From Lewinellaceae bacterium (lineage in GTDB: Bacteria > Bacteroidota > Bacteroidia > Chitinophagales > Saprospiraceae), in assembly GCA_020636435.1 (NCBI GenBank), contig JACJXX010000001.1, positions 2,373,001-2,437,000 of the forward strand: a DNA stretch of 64,000 bases. The letters are read 5' to 3'. Under the pieces are notes generated by a model that saw only the letters and a list, made by a program, of their open reading frames with translations, did no database searches and had not been told where the DNA came from. Below, in pieces: positions 41,436 to 50,412 of the stretch. The position numbers and the translations under genes are program-made. Position 1 is the stretch's first letter, and each line of letters opens with the position of its first letter.

Positions 41436-42212
41436 TTACTGTACCCTCCCATACGCGATGAAATAAGGATTGCGCAGGTTTTCCTTATTGTACCGCAGGG
41501 GCGCTTTCGTTTCCTCATCGATTACCTTGCCGCCGGCTTCTTCCAGGATGGCCTGGGCGGCAGCCGTATCCCACTCCATGGTGGGCCCCAGGCGAGGGTA
41601 AACATGAGCTTCGCCCCGGGCCAGGATCAGAAACTTCAGGGAACTGCCTTTGGCTACCAGTTCCGGCGATTGCAATTGATCGATAAAGGCCTGGGTCTCC
41701 TCGTTGAGGTGGGAACGGGAGCAGACGACGTTCAACCCCGGGTCGGATAGGCGAAAGGAAGCGCCCTGAATGGCCTGTATTTCTCCATTGCGCTCCCAGT
41801 AAGCCCCTTCGCCTTTTACTGCCCAGTAAGATTCGTTGAAGCAAGGCACATGCACCACTCCCAGCACCGGCACACCCCGGTGAATGAGCGCGATATTTAC
41901 CGTGAACTCTCCGTTGCGCTTGATGAATTCCTTGGTGCCGTCCAGCGGATCGACCAGCCAGTTGTACTCAAAGCTCCTGCGTTCTTCGTAAGGGATGGCT
42001 TTATTCTCTTCAGAAACGATTGGATACTGCGCCGGCAGTTTTCCGAGCGCGGCACAGATAACGTCATTGGCGGCCTTGTCGGCTAAAGTGAGTGGCGATT
42101 CGTCTTTTTTCAGTTCAACGCCAAAGTCTTCTCTGCCATAGATGCTCATAATGGCTGCGCCGGCCTGCCGGGCAATATTTACGACTTCTTTTGCCAGTTC
42201 TTTTCTGTCCAT
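41436..42212 (-). CDS. cysQ: 3'(2'),5'-bisphosphate nucleotidase CysQ
   Basis: 258 residues from the ATG at 42212 (MDRKELAKEVVNIARQAGAA); the open frame upstream lies in the repeat region and is not used. Inositol-phosphatase family motifs are intact: ESPLTLADKAAN, VSEENKAIPYEER, the lithium-sensitive site DPLDGTKEF, and WDTAAAQAILEEAGG. The enzyme hydrolyses 3'-phosphoadenosine 5'-phosphate, a by-product of sulfate assimilation and sulfotransfer, in the cytoplasm. In the same locus a DASS transporter could import sulfate, but that link is only inference. It precedes a GT2 gene by 9 bp. Confidence 0.92.
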   Translation of the reverse strand: MDRKELAKEVVNIARQAGAAIMSIYGREDFGVELKKDESPLTLADKAANDVICAALGKLPAQYPIVSEENKAIPYEERRSFEYNWLVDPLDGTKEFIKRNGEFTVNIALIHRGVPVLGVVHVPCFNESYWAVKGEGAYWERNGEIQAIQGASFRLSDPGLNVVCSRSHLNEETQAFIDQLQSPELVAKGSSLKFLILARGEAHVYPRLGPTMEWDTAAAQAILEEAGGKVIDEETKAPLRYNKENLRNPYFIAYGRVQ

Positions 42213-42528
42213 TGTTCGATTTGGTGTACCTTTGAATTGGAGGGGCAAAGGTAGGGTTTTTCCCGTGCAGGGGAAGGGAATGCGTGGTGTTTTCTCCTGG
42301 AAGGGCAAAGAGGGGCAAGCGGCATGCCCAACAATTTAACCATGCAGCCATATAACAATGGCAAAAACGCAGAGCAGGCGCAAACAGCATGCCCAACAAT
42401 TTAGCCATGCAGCCATATAACAATGGCAAAGCACGCAGAGCAAGCGTGTGATAGCCAACAGGCGAGCGCCAAAGCGGGGCATGAGAGAGTCGCCAGTCGG
42501 CATCACTTAAACAAAAAAGGCATAAAAC
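42213..42528. repeat. Non-coding gap with a 66-bp tandem repeat
   Basis: The segment starting gcatgcccaacaatttaacc at 42322 recurs at 42388 with few changes, period 66 bp, through about 42453. Each unit carries acaatttaaccatgcagcc and ataacaatggcaaa. The left part of the gap is purine-rich. No gene is seen. The repeat lies between divergent cysQ and galE. Confidence 0.8.
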
Positions 42529-43554
42529 ATGATGAAAGTACTGGTAACAGGAGGCTGTGGCTTTATCGGCAGCCACGCGATCGTCGACTTAATCGACAAC
42601 GGGTTTGACGTCGTTTCGGTAGATAACCTGAGCAATTCCAGCGAAACAGTACTCGACGGAATCGAAGCGATTACGGGCAGGAGGATAAAGAACTACAACA
42701 TCGACCTCTGCTGGGAAGATGCCACCCACCAGGTTTTCGAAGAACATCCGGACATAAAAGGCATCATTCATTTTGCCGCGCTCAAACTGGTGGGCGAGTC
42801 GGTGCAACAGCCGGTCCGTTATTTCCGCAACAACCTCAACAGCCTGTTGAACCTGCTGGATTGCATGGATCGGTACAAGATAGCCCATCTCATCTTTTCC
42901 TCTTCTTGTTCTGTTTATGGCAATACTGCCGAGCTGCCCGTTACGGAAAGCACTCCGTTGCAGGAAGCCGAATCGCCCTATGCCCGCACCAAGCAGATGG
43001 GCGAACAGATCATTCGGGACTTTGCCAGGGTGCACCCCAAACAAAACAGCATCCTGCTGCGCTATTTCAACCCCGCCGGCGCCCACGAAAGCGCCCTGAT
43101 CGGGGAAGCGCCCACCAACCCGGCCACTAACCTGGTACCAGTCATCACAGAGACAGCGATCGGCAAACGGCAGGAAATGACTGTCTTTGGCGATGACTAC
43201 AACACGCGCGACGGCAGTTGCGTCCGCGATTACATTCACGTCATGGACCTCGCCAACGCTCATACCAAAGCCTTGCAATACCTGCTGGAAGAGAAAAATA
43301 CGGACAACCTGGAAGTATTCAACCTCGGCATCGGAGAAGGGGTGACGGTACTGGAAGCCATCAATGCCTTTATGATGGTGACCGCCCAGCCGCTGCCGTA
43401 CCGCCTGGGCGAACGGCGCCCCGGCGATGTGGTCGCCATCTACGCCAACAACGACCGAGCTGCTCGCCTGCTGGGCTGGGAACCTCAGCGGGATATCAGG
43501 GATATCATGCGCACGGCTTGGGAGTGGGAAAAGCGGAGAAGCAAAAAAGTTTAA
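42529..43554 (+). CDS. galE: UDP-glucose 4-epimerase GalE
   Basis: 341 residues; the start may be either of two adjacent ATG codons (42529, 42532). The NAD-binding Rossmann motif is VLVTGGCGFIGSH. The active-site Ser is in LIFSSSCSVYGN and the Y-x-x-x-K pair in SPYARTKQMGEQI. The substrate domain keeps LRYFNPAGAHESALIGE and VRDYIHVMDLA. It interconverts UDP-glucose and UDP-galactose for envelope sugars. The glycosyltransferase genes nearby are natural users of its product. Its TAA overlaps the stop codon of the convergent gene by four bases. Confidence 0.95.
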   Translation: MMKVLVTGGCGFIGSHAIVDLIDNGFDVVSVDNLSNSSETVLDGIEAITGRRIKNYNIDLCWEDATHQVFEEHPDIKGIIHFAALKLVGESVQQPVRYFRNNLNSLLNLLDCMDRYKIAHLIFSSSCSVYGNTAELPVTESTPLQEAESPYARTKQMGEQIIRDFARVHPKQNSILLRYFNPAGAHESALIGEAPTNPATNLVPVITETAIGKRQEMTVFGDDYNTRDGSCVRDYIHVMDLANAHTKALQYLLEEKNTDNLEVFNLGIGEGVTVLEAINAFMMVTAQPLPYRLGERRPGDVVAIYANNDRAARLLGWEPQRDIRDIMRTAWEWEKRRSKKV

Positions 43555-44246
43555 TACTCCAGCTCTTCCATGTCGAACTTGCCGGGTTCAAATCTGATCA
43601 GCCCCTTTTCTACGAGCCGGAAGTCGCCGGCTTCATTTTGAAGGTAGACTTGTTCGTTCTTTTCCAATACTTTTTTCGAGTTGGCATTTGTTCGGCGCGT
43701 TTTGACGAGGATGTCCAGGTCGGTATCGCCGTCCAGGTCGGTTATCCAGCTGTCTTGCTGGTAACAGGAACCATCCTTGCAGAAAGCGTAGGCCAGCAAC
43801 TGGAGGGGTTTGACGACTTCGCCTTCCACGGTGAACAGCCAGAGCGTATTCGGCCCTTTATTGGTGGGCAGGCGGATGATGTAGTGTTCCCGGGCATTGC
43901 CTTTGATGCTGTAGGTGGCGTAGGCGTTTTCGGTTTTGATCAGTTCGCGGAATTCGGCGGTGAACAGTTCTTGGTGCAGAGCGCTGATCTTCTCGCCGGC
44001 GAAATAATAATCGGAAGAGGGCTGTTCGTCAAAGTCGGAGTATACTTTCAGGTTGCCCACTTCGCTGTCTTCAAACTCGGCCATGAAGCCGGCGACTTCC
44101 GGGGATGGCGGGATATTGGTTGCCGGATAGGGGCGTTCGTTATAGTCTTTGTAAGGTTCTTCAACCGGTTCTTCTTTGACGACCTGAGCGTTGAGGAGGC
44201 TGAAGGAAAGGAGGCAGGCTATAAATGAAGTGATGATCAGTTTCAT
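43551..44246 (-). CDS. Secreted protein of unknown function with an acidic calcium-type loop
   Basis: 231 residues. MKLIITSFIACLLSFSLLNAQ is a signal peptide. The mature protein starts with a proline/glutamate-rich stretch and then a globular region. Near residue 180 it has ITDLDGDTDLDILVKTR, a D-x-D-G-D-x-D-x-D loop seen in EF-hand-like and FG-GAP proteins. I do not recognise the family. It is predicted to be periplasmic or surface exposed. The gene is convergent with galE and the stops overlap. Confidence 0.6.
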   Translation of the reverse strand: MKLIITSFIACLLSFSLLNAQVVKEEPVEEPYKDYNERPYPATNIPPSPEVAGFMAEFEDSEVGNLKVYSDFDEQPSSDYYFAGEKISALHQELFTAEFRELIKTENAYATYSIKGNAREHYIIRLPTNKGPNTLWLFTVEGEVVKPLQLLAYAFCKDGSCYQQDSWITDLDGDTDLDILVKTRRTNANSKKVLEKNEQVYLQNEAGDFRLVEKGLIRFEPGKFDMEELEY

Positions 44247-44543
44247 GCTATCGGTTCTTTAAATTTTTCGGATAAAGAATAGGTTTGCGGGGAGGCCAAG
44301 CCCAAATGAAGGTGCAGTAGCCAAACCGGCGGGACACTTTCTTTGCCCCTCGCCTGTTTAACAGTTATTCCCGGAGCAAATGTTCGAATTAACACTTCCC
44401 AACTGCTGATCTTAATTTTTTTAACCTTTATCCTTTTGCCTTTTGCTTTTCTATAACAGAAATCCCAAAGAACTGCCAGTATATTTCATACAGAATATTC
44501 CTTTTGCATCAGCGCTCATTTTTAACCTTCAAAACGACGCTTT

Positions 44544-45065
44544 ATGAAATTTTTCTACGCTACGCTCATCCTGGCTGCCCTTTTATCGCTCACCTCCTGT
44601 GTCTCGATCGGAAGGGAGTCCTTTATCCGTAACCCGGAATATTCTCCGAACAAAACCATCAAGGTTGTCAACGTCAATACCAATGATCTAATATTGGGGC
44701 GCATCGAGCACCACCTTATCGAAAATGGGCTTCCGGTGATCTCCGACAACTACCTGCGCGGCGCCCTGCCCACCGGCTTGAGTACCACGGTGCATTCCCC
44801 GGATACCACTTTTACCGTTCCGCAGTTTCACTCCGTAAGCCTTCAGCTTTTCGATGACCAGCCGGCGGACTACATCCTGAGATACGAATACAAGTCTGCC
44901 GATGCTTACAACTATCAGGCCTTTTCCTACTTTAACGCCCGCCTGGTCAACACCCGGACCGGCTCCTTCGATGCCTCTTTCATCTTTTCCCAGGGCCACG
45001 GTTTGGAGAGGCGCAGCGTGGACCAGGTGCTGTCTATGTTCGCACGGGAATTGGCGGGGAGATAG
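44544..45065 (+). CDS. Lipoprotein of unknown function
   Basis: 173 residues. MKFFYATLILAALLSLTSC is a lipoprotein signal with the lipobox LTSC. The mature part (about 20-173) has a mixed alpha/beta pattern including YILRYEYKSADAYNYQAFSY and FNARLVNTRTGSFDASFIF, like small periplasmic lipoproteins that bind outer-membrane partners. I do not recognise the family. The 297-bp gap upstream is AT-rich near 44400-44520 and should hold the promoter. The gene ends 8 bp before the octanucleotide repeat. Confidence 0.6.
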   Translation: MKFFYATLILAALLSLTSCVSIGRESFIRNPEYSPNKTIKVVNVNTNDLILGRIEHHLIENGLPVISDNYLRGALPTGLSTTVHSPDTTFTVPQFHSVSLQLFDDQPADYILRYEYKSADAYNYQAFSYFNARLVNTRTGSFDASFIFSQGHGLERRSVDQVLSMFARELAGR

Positions 45066-45072
45066 GGTGCTT

Positions 45073-45371
45073 CATGGGTACATGGGTACATGGGTGCATG
45101 GGTGCATGGGTGCATGGGTTCATGGGTTCATGGGTGCATGGGTGCATGGGTGCATGGGGTTATGGGTGCATGGGTGCATGGGTGCATGGGTGCATGGGTG
45201 CATGGGTGCATGGGTGCATGGGTGCATGGGTGCATGGGTGCATGGGTGCATGGGTGCATGGGTGCATGGGTGCATGGGTGCATGGGTGCATGGGTGCATG
45301 GGTGCATGGGTGCATGGGTGCATGGGTGCATGGGTTCATGGGGTTATGGGGTTATGGGGTTATGGGTTCAT
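45073..45371. repeat. Octanucleotide microsatellite (catgggtg), about 37 units
   Basis: The unit catgggtg runs almost without a break from 45073 to 45371, with variants at both ends (catgggta, catgggtt, ttatgggg). Because 8 is not a multiple of 3, all three plus frames are open with a period of 8 residues (MGAWVHGC), and the minus strand gives MHPCTHAP. It begins just after the lipoprotein stop. The central part, 45165-45335, is nearly perfect. Confidence 0.95.
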
Positions 45372-45409
45372 AGTTGCCAAGAACCGTGCAACAATGAACC
45401 CATAACCCC
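45356..45409. terminator. Hairpin at the end of the octamer array
   Basis: ggggttatgggttca (45356-45370) and tgaacccataacccc (45395-45409) form a perfect 15-bp stem around a 24-base loop. The right arm is an inverted copy of the array's last variant unit. It could act as a terminator for the convergent genes on both sides. Confidence 0.6.
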
Positions 45410-45439
45410 ATGAAACCGTACTCCGATCTGTCCCTGTTG

Positions 45440-45985
45440 CTATCCCTTCCTCTGCAACACCGCTATCTGCCGCACCACCACCGGGTAAGACTTCACTTCC
45501 GGAATGCCTTCTCCCTGGTGTTCTTCACCGCCGGTAATGTTGCGCGGCTCCAGTTTCCCGGAGATGATCTCGTAGTGCAGGCCGTCGCCCTGCAATTCCA
45601 CCATGCTGAGCAGGAGGTTGCCGGCCACTTCGAAGCGGCTGTAGAGCTTGCCGCCGATGTAAATGGCGTCGAGCACGATGGAGTTCTGCTCGTCGATGGA
45701 ATAGAGGCCGCGCTCCGGAATGACGGGCCGGAGCAGGTATTCCCGTTTTTCCGCCTCCTCTCCCTCTCCGTAGGTGATCGCCCAGCTGTGAGCGCTGTCC
45801 CGCGCTTCGATGAGGAGCTGCATGGGCACGTCCTGCACCTTGCCGTCGGGGTTAAAAATCTGTAGGTTGCCGGCCCAGCGGCCTTCCCAGGATTGCGGGA
45901 AGAATCCGTCCTGGGCAGCGCCTATTTGTGAGAATACTGCCATCAGCAGCATCAAAATCCGGCTTATCCGTTTAATTTTGAGCAT
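45440..45985 (-). CDS. Secreted lipocalin-like protein of unknown function
   Basis: 181 residues. MLKIKRISRILMLLMAVFSQ...AAQ is a signal peptide. The mature protein reads as a string of beta strands (WEGRWAGNLQIFNPDGKVQD, MQLLIEARDSAHSWAITYGE, SIVLDAIYIGGKLYSRFEV), the pattern of a small lipocalin or DUF-type periplasmic barrel. No catalytic motif is seen. It is divergent from the M1 peptidase gene 95 bp away. The family is not identified. Confidence 0.6.
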   Translation of the reverse strand: MLKIKRISRILMLLMAVFSQIGAAQDGFFPQSWEGRWAGNLQIFNPDGKVQDVPMQLLIEARDSAHSWAITYGEGEEAEKREYLLRPVIPERGLYSIDEQNSIVLDAIYIGGKLYSRFEVAGNLLLSMVELQGDGLHYEIISGKLEPRNITGGEEHQGEGIPEVKSYPVVVRQIAVLQRKG

Positions 45986-46079
45986 GATTATGCGTGTTGC
46001 GATCGGTTTTCCCGCTATGGCTGTCCCATCAGGAAAAACCTATCTCCGTTGAAAATCTTAAAAAATAAATCCGACGTCA

Positions 46080-49000
46080 ATGAAGTATGGGAAAAATACT
46101 CGCTTTTTCCTTCTGCTGCCTTTCTTTTTTATCCTGCTATCGCCCACTTACACTGTTCAGGCTCAGGACAGCTACTTTCAGCAAGAGGTACAGTACCGTA
46201 TCAATGTCCGGCTGGACGACGAGGCGCACGTCCTCCATGGCCAAATTACGATTGCTTATCAAAACAACGCCCCTCGCGCTCTGGACAGTATCTGGTTTCA
46301 CCTCTGGCCCAATGCCTACCGCAACCGGCAAACGGCCTACGCCCAACAGCAGGGGCGCATGAACAAAAGCCAATTTTTCTTCGCCGAAGATAGCGAATTG
46401 GGCCATATCGACAGCCTGGATTTCACTACAAATGAAAGCCCTGTCCGCTGGGAGCTGCATCCTCAGCATCCGGATATCGCCGTACTGATATTGAACGAAC
46501 CGCTCGCAGCGGGAGGCAAAATTCGCATCGCCACCCCTTTCCGGGTAAAATTGCCCCGCACCTTTTCCCGCCTCGGCCACGAGGGGCAGGCTTACCAGCT
46601 TACTCAATGGTACCCCAAGCCCGCTGTTTATGACCAGGCGGGCTGGCACGCCATGCCCTACCTCGACATGGGCGAGTTCTACTCCGAATTCGGCGGTTTC
46701 GACGTCCGCATCACCCTGCCGGAGAACTATCTGGTGGCGGCTACCGGCACCCTGCAAACCGAAAGCGAACAGGCCTTCCTGGAGGAACAGATAAAAACCA
46801 GCAGCGCTCACCTTCAAAATCTATCGGATACCGAGGAACCTCAGCTGGGCTTTCCGCCTTCAAGTACCCGGATGAAAACCGTCCGCTACACGGCCGAGCG
46901 GGTGCACGACTTCGCCTGGTTTGCCGACAAGCGGTTTATGGTGCAAAAAGATACGCTCAGTTTTGCCTCGGGCAGGCAGGTAGCATGCTGGGCATTCTTC
47001 ACTCAGGCGGAGCAGGAGTTGTGGGCAGCAGCGGCAGGCTATGTCAAACGCGCCGTTCAATTCTATTCCGAAAAAGTAGGCGAGTACCCCTACCCCCAAG
47101 CCACCGCCGTGCAAACCGCCCTGGGCGCCGGCGGCGGCATGGAATATCCCATGATCACCAACTGCGGCCTGGTGGGCGACGCCCAGTCGCTCGACGAACT
47201 CATCGCCCACGAGGTGGGGCACAACTGGTTCTACGCCATCCTGGGTTCCAACGAGCGCGCCCACGCCTGGATGGACGAGGGGCTCAACAGCTATTACGAC
47301 CACCAGTACAGCCGCCTGCACTACGGCCAGGCCGGCTTTGGCTACCTTCCCGATTTTCTGATGAATACCTCAGAGATGGACATCTTCGAGCTGGCCTACC
47401 TCTACCAGGCCCGCCGCCGCCTCAACCAGGCGCCGGATACCCACTCCAGCGAACTGAGCGAGGTCAACTATTTCCTGGGCGCTTATGAGATACCCGCCAA
47501 AGCCCTGCGCTACCTGGAGCTGTACATCGGCACAGAACGCCTGGACAGCATCATGCAAGCCTACTACCGGGAGTGGGCCTTCCGCCACCCGCAGCCGGCG
47601 GATTTTCGAAAAATCGCAGAGGACGGCGCAGGCAAAAAACTGCCCTGGCTCTTCGACGGCCTGCTCTTTTCCAACCAAAAGCAGGACTACGCCATAACGG
47701 GCCTGGAAGAAAGGGGAGACTCCCTCTACGTTCGGCTCAGGAACAAGGGCAACATCGCCGGCCCCATCACCGTTAGTGCCATGGCGGGCCCCGATCCTGC
47801 CGTTGAATTTTGGGTGGAAGGTTTCGACGGAGAACGGACGGTAGCCCTGCCCGCCGGCGCCTACACCGAGATCGTGCTCGACCGGCAGCGGCTCACTTTT
47901 GATCTGTACCGGCAAAACAACCATTTCCACCCCCAAAGATTGCTGAAGAAGATAGAACCACTTCGCTTGCAATTTGGCGCTGGTATTGAGGACGACACCC
48001 GCACTACCCTCTACTGGGCGCCCCTGCTCAGCTGGAACAATTACGACAAGCTGATGCCCGGCCTGCTGCTTTACAATACCGCCATCCCGGAAAAACGGCT
48101 GGAGTGGACCCTGGTGCCCTTCTTTGGCCTGGGCAGCGGCGGCCTGGCCGGCATCGGGGACGCACATTACAATTTCTACCCGGAAGGAAATTTTGCCCAA
48201 CGCGTCACGCTGGGAACGAACTTCCGAAGCTTTCACTACAACTTCAACCAGCGCTTCGACACCCGCCTGCGCTATACCCGCCTGCAGCCTTACCTGCGCA
48301 TCGATCTGGAAAAACCGGCAACCGGCAACCGCTACCGCACGGTCCAGTTGCGCACCCTCTTCCTCAACCAGGAGCAGCTCTCCTTTGCCGACGGCGAATT
48401 TGCCGGAACCGAATGGCAGGGCAACGCCATTCAGGAACTCAGCTTCAGCGCCGAGCAACGCACCGCCATCAACCCCTACAACTGGCGGGTTGCCCTCGAA
48501 CACCAGGCCTACGACAACCCCTTCGGACAGGCCCAACGCTATCTGAAAGCCTCTTGGGAATGGAACGGCAACTATACCTACCGGCACAAGCGGAACCTCA
48601 GCCTGCGCCTTTTCGCCGGCGCCTTCCTCTATCATTCGGAGCGCGACGCGGGCTACATTGCCCCCGGCGCTTTCAACCTTATCTCCCAGGGCTTTAACGA
48701 CTACCGCTTCGACGATTTCTACCTGGGCCGCAGCGATACCGACGGGCCGTGGCTGCAGCAGGTGAGCATCCGCGACGGCGGTTTCAAGAACGTCATCGGC
48801 AGAGGCTTCAGCCTGGGGCGCAGCAACAACTTCATCATCGCCGCCAACCTGAAGGCGGACTTGCCAAAGGACCTGGTTTCCTGGCTGCCTTTAAAGCCTT
48901 ATTTCGACATCGGCTATTTCGACAACGCCATGCCCACCGGAGCAGAGGATGCCTTCAAAGATCAGATGCTGTGGAGCGGAGGGTTGATGCTGGGGGCGTT

Positions 49001-49154
49001 CAATGACGCCATCGCTATTTACTTTCCGCTGGCCAATTCAAAAAATATCCAGGACCGGTATGCGGAACGAGGGGATTACTGGAAGCGGGTAGCGTTTAGT
49101 TTGGATTTGCGGCGGCTTAATCCGTGGCGGATGGTCGATAGATTGGAGTTTTAA
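46080..49154 (+). CDS. Secreted M1-family zinc metallopeptidase
   Basis: 1024 residues. MKYGKNTRFFLLLPFFFILL...VQAQ is a signal peptide. Residues 30-230 form the N-terminal beta domain. The catalytic thermolysin-like domain carries the substrate motif GGGMEYPMI (Met354) and the zinc site HEVGHNWFYAILGS (His377, His381) with the third ligand Glu in AHAWMDEGLNSYY. A helical and beta-rich C-terminal region of about 500 residues follows; its last third has alternating aromatic strands (YRTVQLRTLFLNQ, FIIAANLKADL, KRVAFSLDLRRLNPW), like outer-membrane-type strands. It removes N-terminal amino acids from peptides outside the cytoplasm. The POT transporters in this window could import the products. 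Confidence 0.9.
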   Translation: MKYGKNTRFFLLLPFFFILLSPTYTVQAQDSYFQQEVQYRINVRLDDEAHVLHGQITIAYQNNAPRALDSIWFHLWPNAYRNRQTAYAQQQGRMNKSQFFFAEDSELGHIDSLDFTTNESPVRWELHPQHPDIAVLILNEPLAAGGKIRIATPFRVKLPRTFSRLGHEGQAYQLTQWYPKPAVYDQAGWHAMPYLDMGEFYSEFGGFDVRITLPENYLVAATGTLQTESEQAFLEEQIKTSSAHLQNLSDTEEPQLGFPPSSTRMKTVRYTAERVHDFAWFADKRFMVQKDTLSFASGRQVACWAFFTQAEQELWAAAAGYVKRAVQFYSEKVGEYPYPQATAVQTALGAGGGMEYPMITNCGLVGDAQSLDELIAHEVGHNWFYAILGSNERAHAWMDEGLNSYYDHQYSRLHYGQAGFGYLPDFLMNTSEMDIFELAYLYQARRRLNQAPDTHSSELSEVNYFLGAYEIPAKALRYLELYIGTERLDSIMQAYYREWAFRHPQPADFRKIAEDGAGKKLPWLFDGLLFSNQKQDYAITGLEERGDSLYVRLRNKGNIAGPITVSAMAGPDPAVEFWVEGFDGERTVALPAGAYTEIVLDRQRLTFDLYRQNNHFHPQRLLKKIEPLRLQFGAGIEDDTRTTLYWAPLLSWNNYDKLMPGLLLYNTAIPEKRLEWTLVPFFGLGSGGLAGIGDAHYNFYPEGNFAQRVTLGTNFRSFHYNFNQRFDTRLRYTRLQPYLRIDLEKPATGNRYRTVQLRTLFLNQEQLSFADGEFAGTEWQGNAIQELSFSAEQRTAINPYNWRVALEHQAYDNPFGQAQRYLKASWEWNGNYTYRHKRNLSLRLFAGAFLYHSERDAGYIAPGAFNLISQGFNDYRFDDFYLGRSDTDGPWLQQVSIRDGGFKNVIGRGFSLGRSNNFIIAANLKADLPKDLVSWLPLKPYFDIGYFDNAMPTGAEDAFKDQMLWSGGLMLGAFNDAIAIYFPLANSKNIQDRYAERGDYWKRVAFSLDLRRLNPWRMVDRLEF

Positions 49155-49315
49155 CAGCTTAACTAAATTAGCCATCGCTCTCGTGGTTTAAAGTGGCATA
49201 TCTCTTATGTAAGAGCAAAACCCACTAAGATACAAATAGGCTTGCAGTTAAAACAAATAAGTTTGAATTAACGCAAATAATTTTACCTCTTGGGTTGTTT
49301 GTGTTATTTTCCGGG

Positions 49316-50339
49316 ATGAAACCCAAAAAAGAAGCCAATAAATACGACAAGATCATCAAGGAGAACCTGGAGGCGCTCTTCTTGCCATTCCTGGAGCAGT
49401 TGCTGGGCATACGAATCCTGTCAGCCGAAAGGCTGCCTGTCAGGCTGCAAACCACCTTGGAACGGGAACCTGATTTTGTTCGCAAGATCGTAAATGAAGA
49501 GGGCAAAGAGAGCATCCTGCACCTCGAATTCGAATCCGAGGCGAAACGCGTTATTGTGTACCGGGTATCTGAATATCATGGGATATTGCTAAAAAAATAC
49601 CGGCTTCCCATCTATCATGTGGTGGTTTACCTGGGCAAGCGCAAGCCGAATATCCCTACTCAACTGAAGAAGGAAGAAGTGTTTACCGGTTTCGAACTGA
49701 TCGACTTGGGGCGGCTGGATTACCAGCAAATGCTCAGCAGCCAAATCCCCGAAGCAGTGGTGTTGGCAATACTTGGCGATTTTAAAGGAAAACCGGCGGA
49801 AGAAGCAATACGTTCTATAGTAGAGCGTCTCCGGCAAGTCACCAAAGGGGAACTCTCCCTGCAGAAGTATATCCGCCAATTGAATGTAATGTCGGGATTG
49901 CGTAAATTGCAGGAATTAACCGGCTACCGTTCTAAGGTTGGACAGCTAGGTGGTGCTTCGTACACCGTACACAACCCCGCGCCACCGTTGGGCCCGTACA
50001 CCGTACACAACCCCGGCAGCTATTGTCCAACGTTAGACGGGTAGCCAATTAACCGTTAAAACTATAGAGGACATGCCAATTACTTATGATATTAGAACAG
50101 ACTTCCTTTACAAGAAAGGCAAAGCAGAAGGCAAAGCAGAAGGCAAAGCAGAAGGCAAAGCAGAAGGCAAAATGGAAGGCAAAATGGAAGGCTTGGAGCT
50201 AAAGGCGCGCACTGTCGTGGCTCGTGGCCATGAAAAAGGCCTATCGCCGGAAGAGATCGCTACCCTGGCAGATATGCCAGTGGAATGGGTAAAGGCCGTT
50301 ATCCGGGAGATTGAGGGGGAGGGGAAAACCAGGGATTAG
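49316..50339 (+). pseudogene. Rpn/PD-(D/E)XK transposase-like nuclease gene, split by a mobile element
   Basis: The ATG at 49316 starts MKPKKEANKYDKIIKENLEA. The nuclease core has an Asp in EPDFVRKIV and acidic residues in ILHLEFESEAK, followed by EYHGILLKKYRLPIYHVVVY, all as in Rpn (recombination-promoting nuclease) proteins. At 49922 a 125-bp element interrupts the frame; it brings a stop at 50042-50044. The rest resumes at 50055 (VKTIEDMPITYDIRTDF), then EGKAEGK repeats and a helical end (LSPEEIATLADMPVEW). Removing the element plus one 8-bp target copy leaves exactly 891 bp, 297 codons. The second half can still start at the ATG at 50073 (88 residues). The intact paralogue is at 62107. 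Confidence 0.85.
49922..50046. mobile_element. Small MITE-like element, copy B (125 bp) with 8-bp target duplication
   Basis: Starts ggctaccgttctaaggttgg and ends with the inverted sequence ccaacgttagacgggtagcc. Flanked by perfect aattaacc copies at 49914-49921 and 50047-50054. The interior contains gtacaccgtacacaacccc twice. Ends, interior motif and target length agree with copy A at 14891-15003. It is inserted in an Rpn-type gene and shifts its frame. Confidence 0.95.
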
Positions 50340-50412
50340 CCAGCCTTGCCTTAAAAAATGTTCCGCTTTAACCCAATATAACCATCAAGCCATTAAACAA
50401 TGCTCCTACCCC

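Noticed and set aside
42213..42308. Longer N-terminus for CysQ
   Set aside because: The extra residues are proline- and threonine-rich, and the family start is at the Met before DRKELAKEVV.
45073..45371. CRISPR array
   Set aside because: The units are 8 bp and contiguous, with no spacers, and no cas genes are nearby.
45074..45413. Open frames in the octamer array encoding MGAWVHGC and MHPCTHAP repeats
   Set aside because: All frames are open only because the repeat unit lacks stops. There is no start context or domain.
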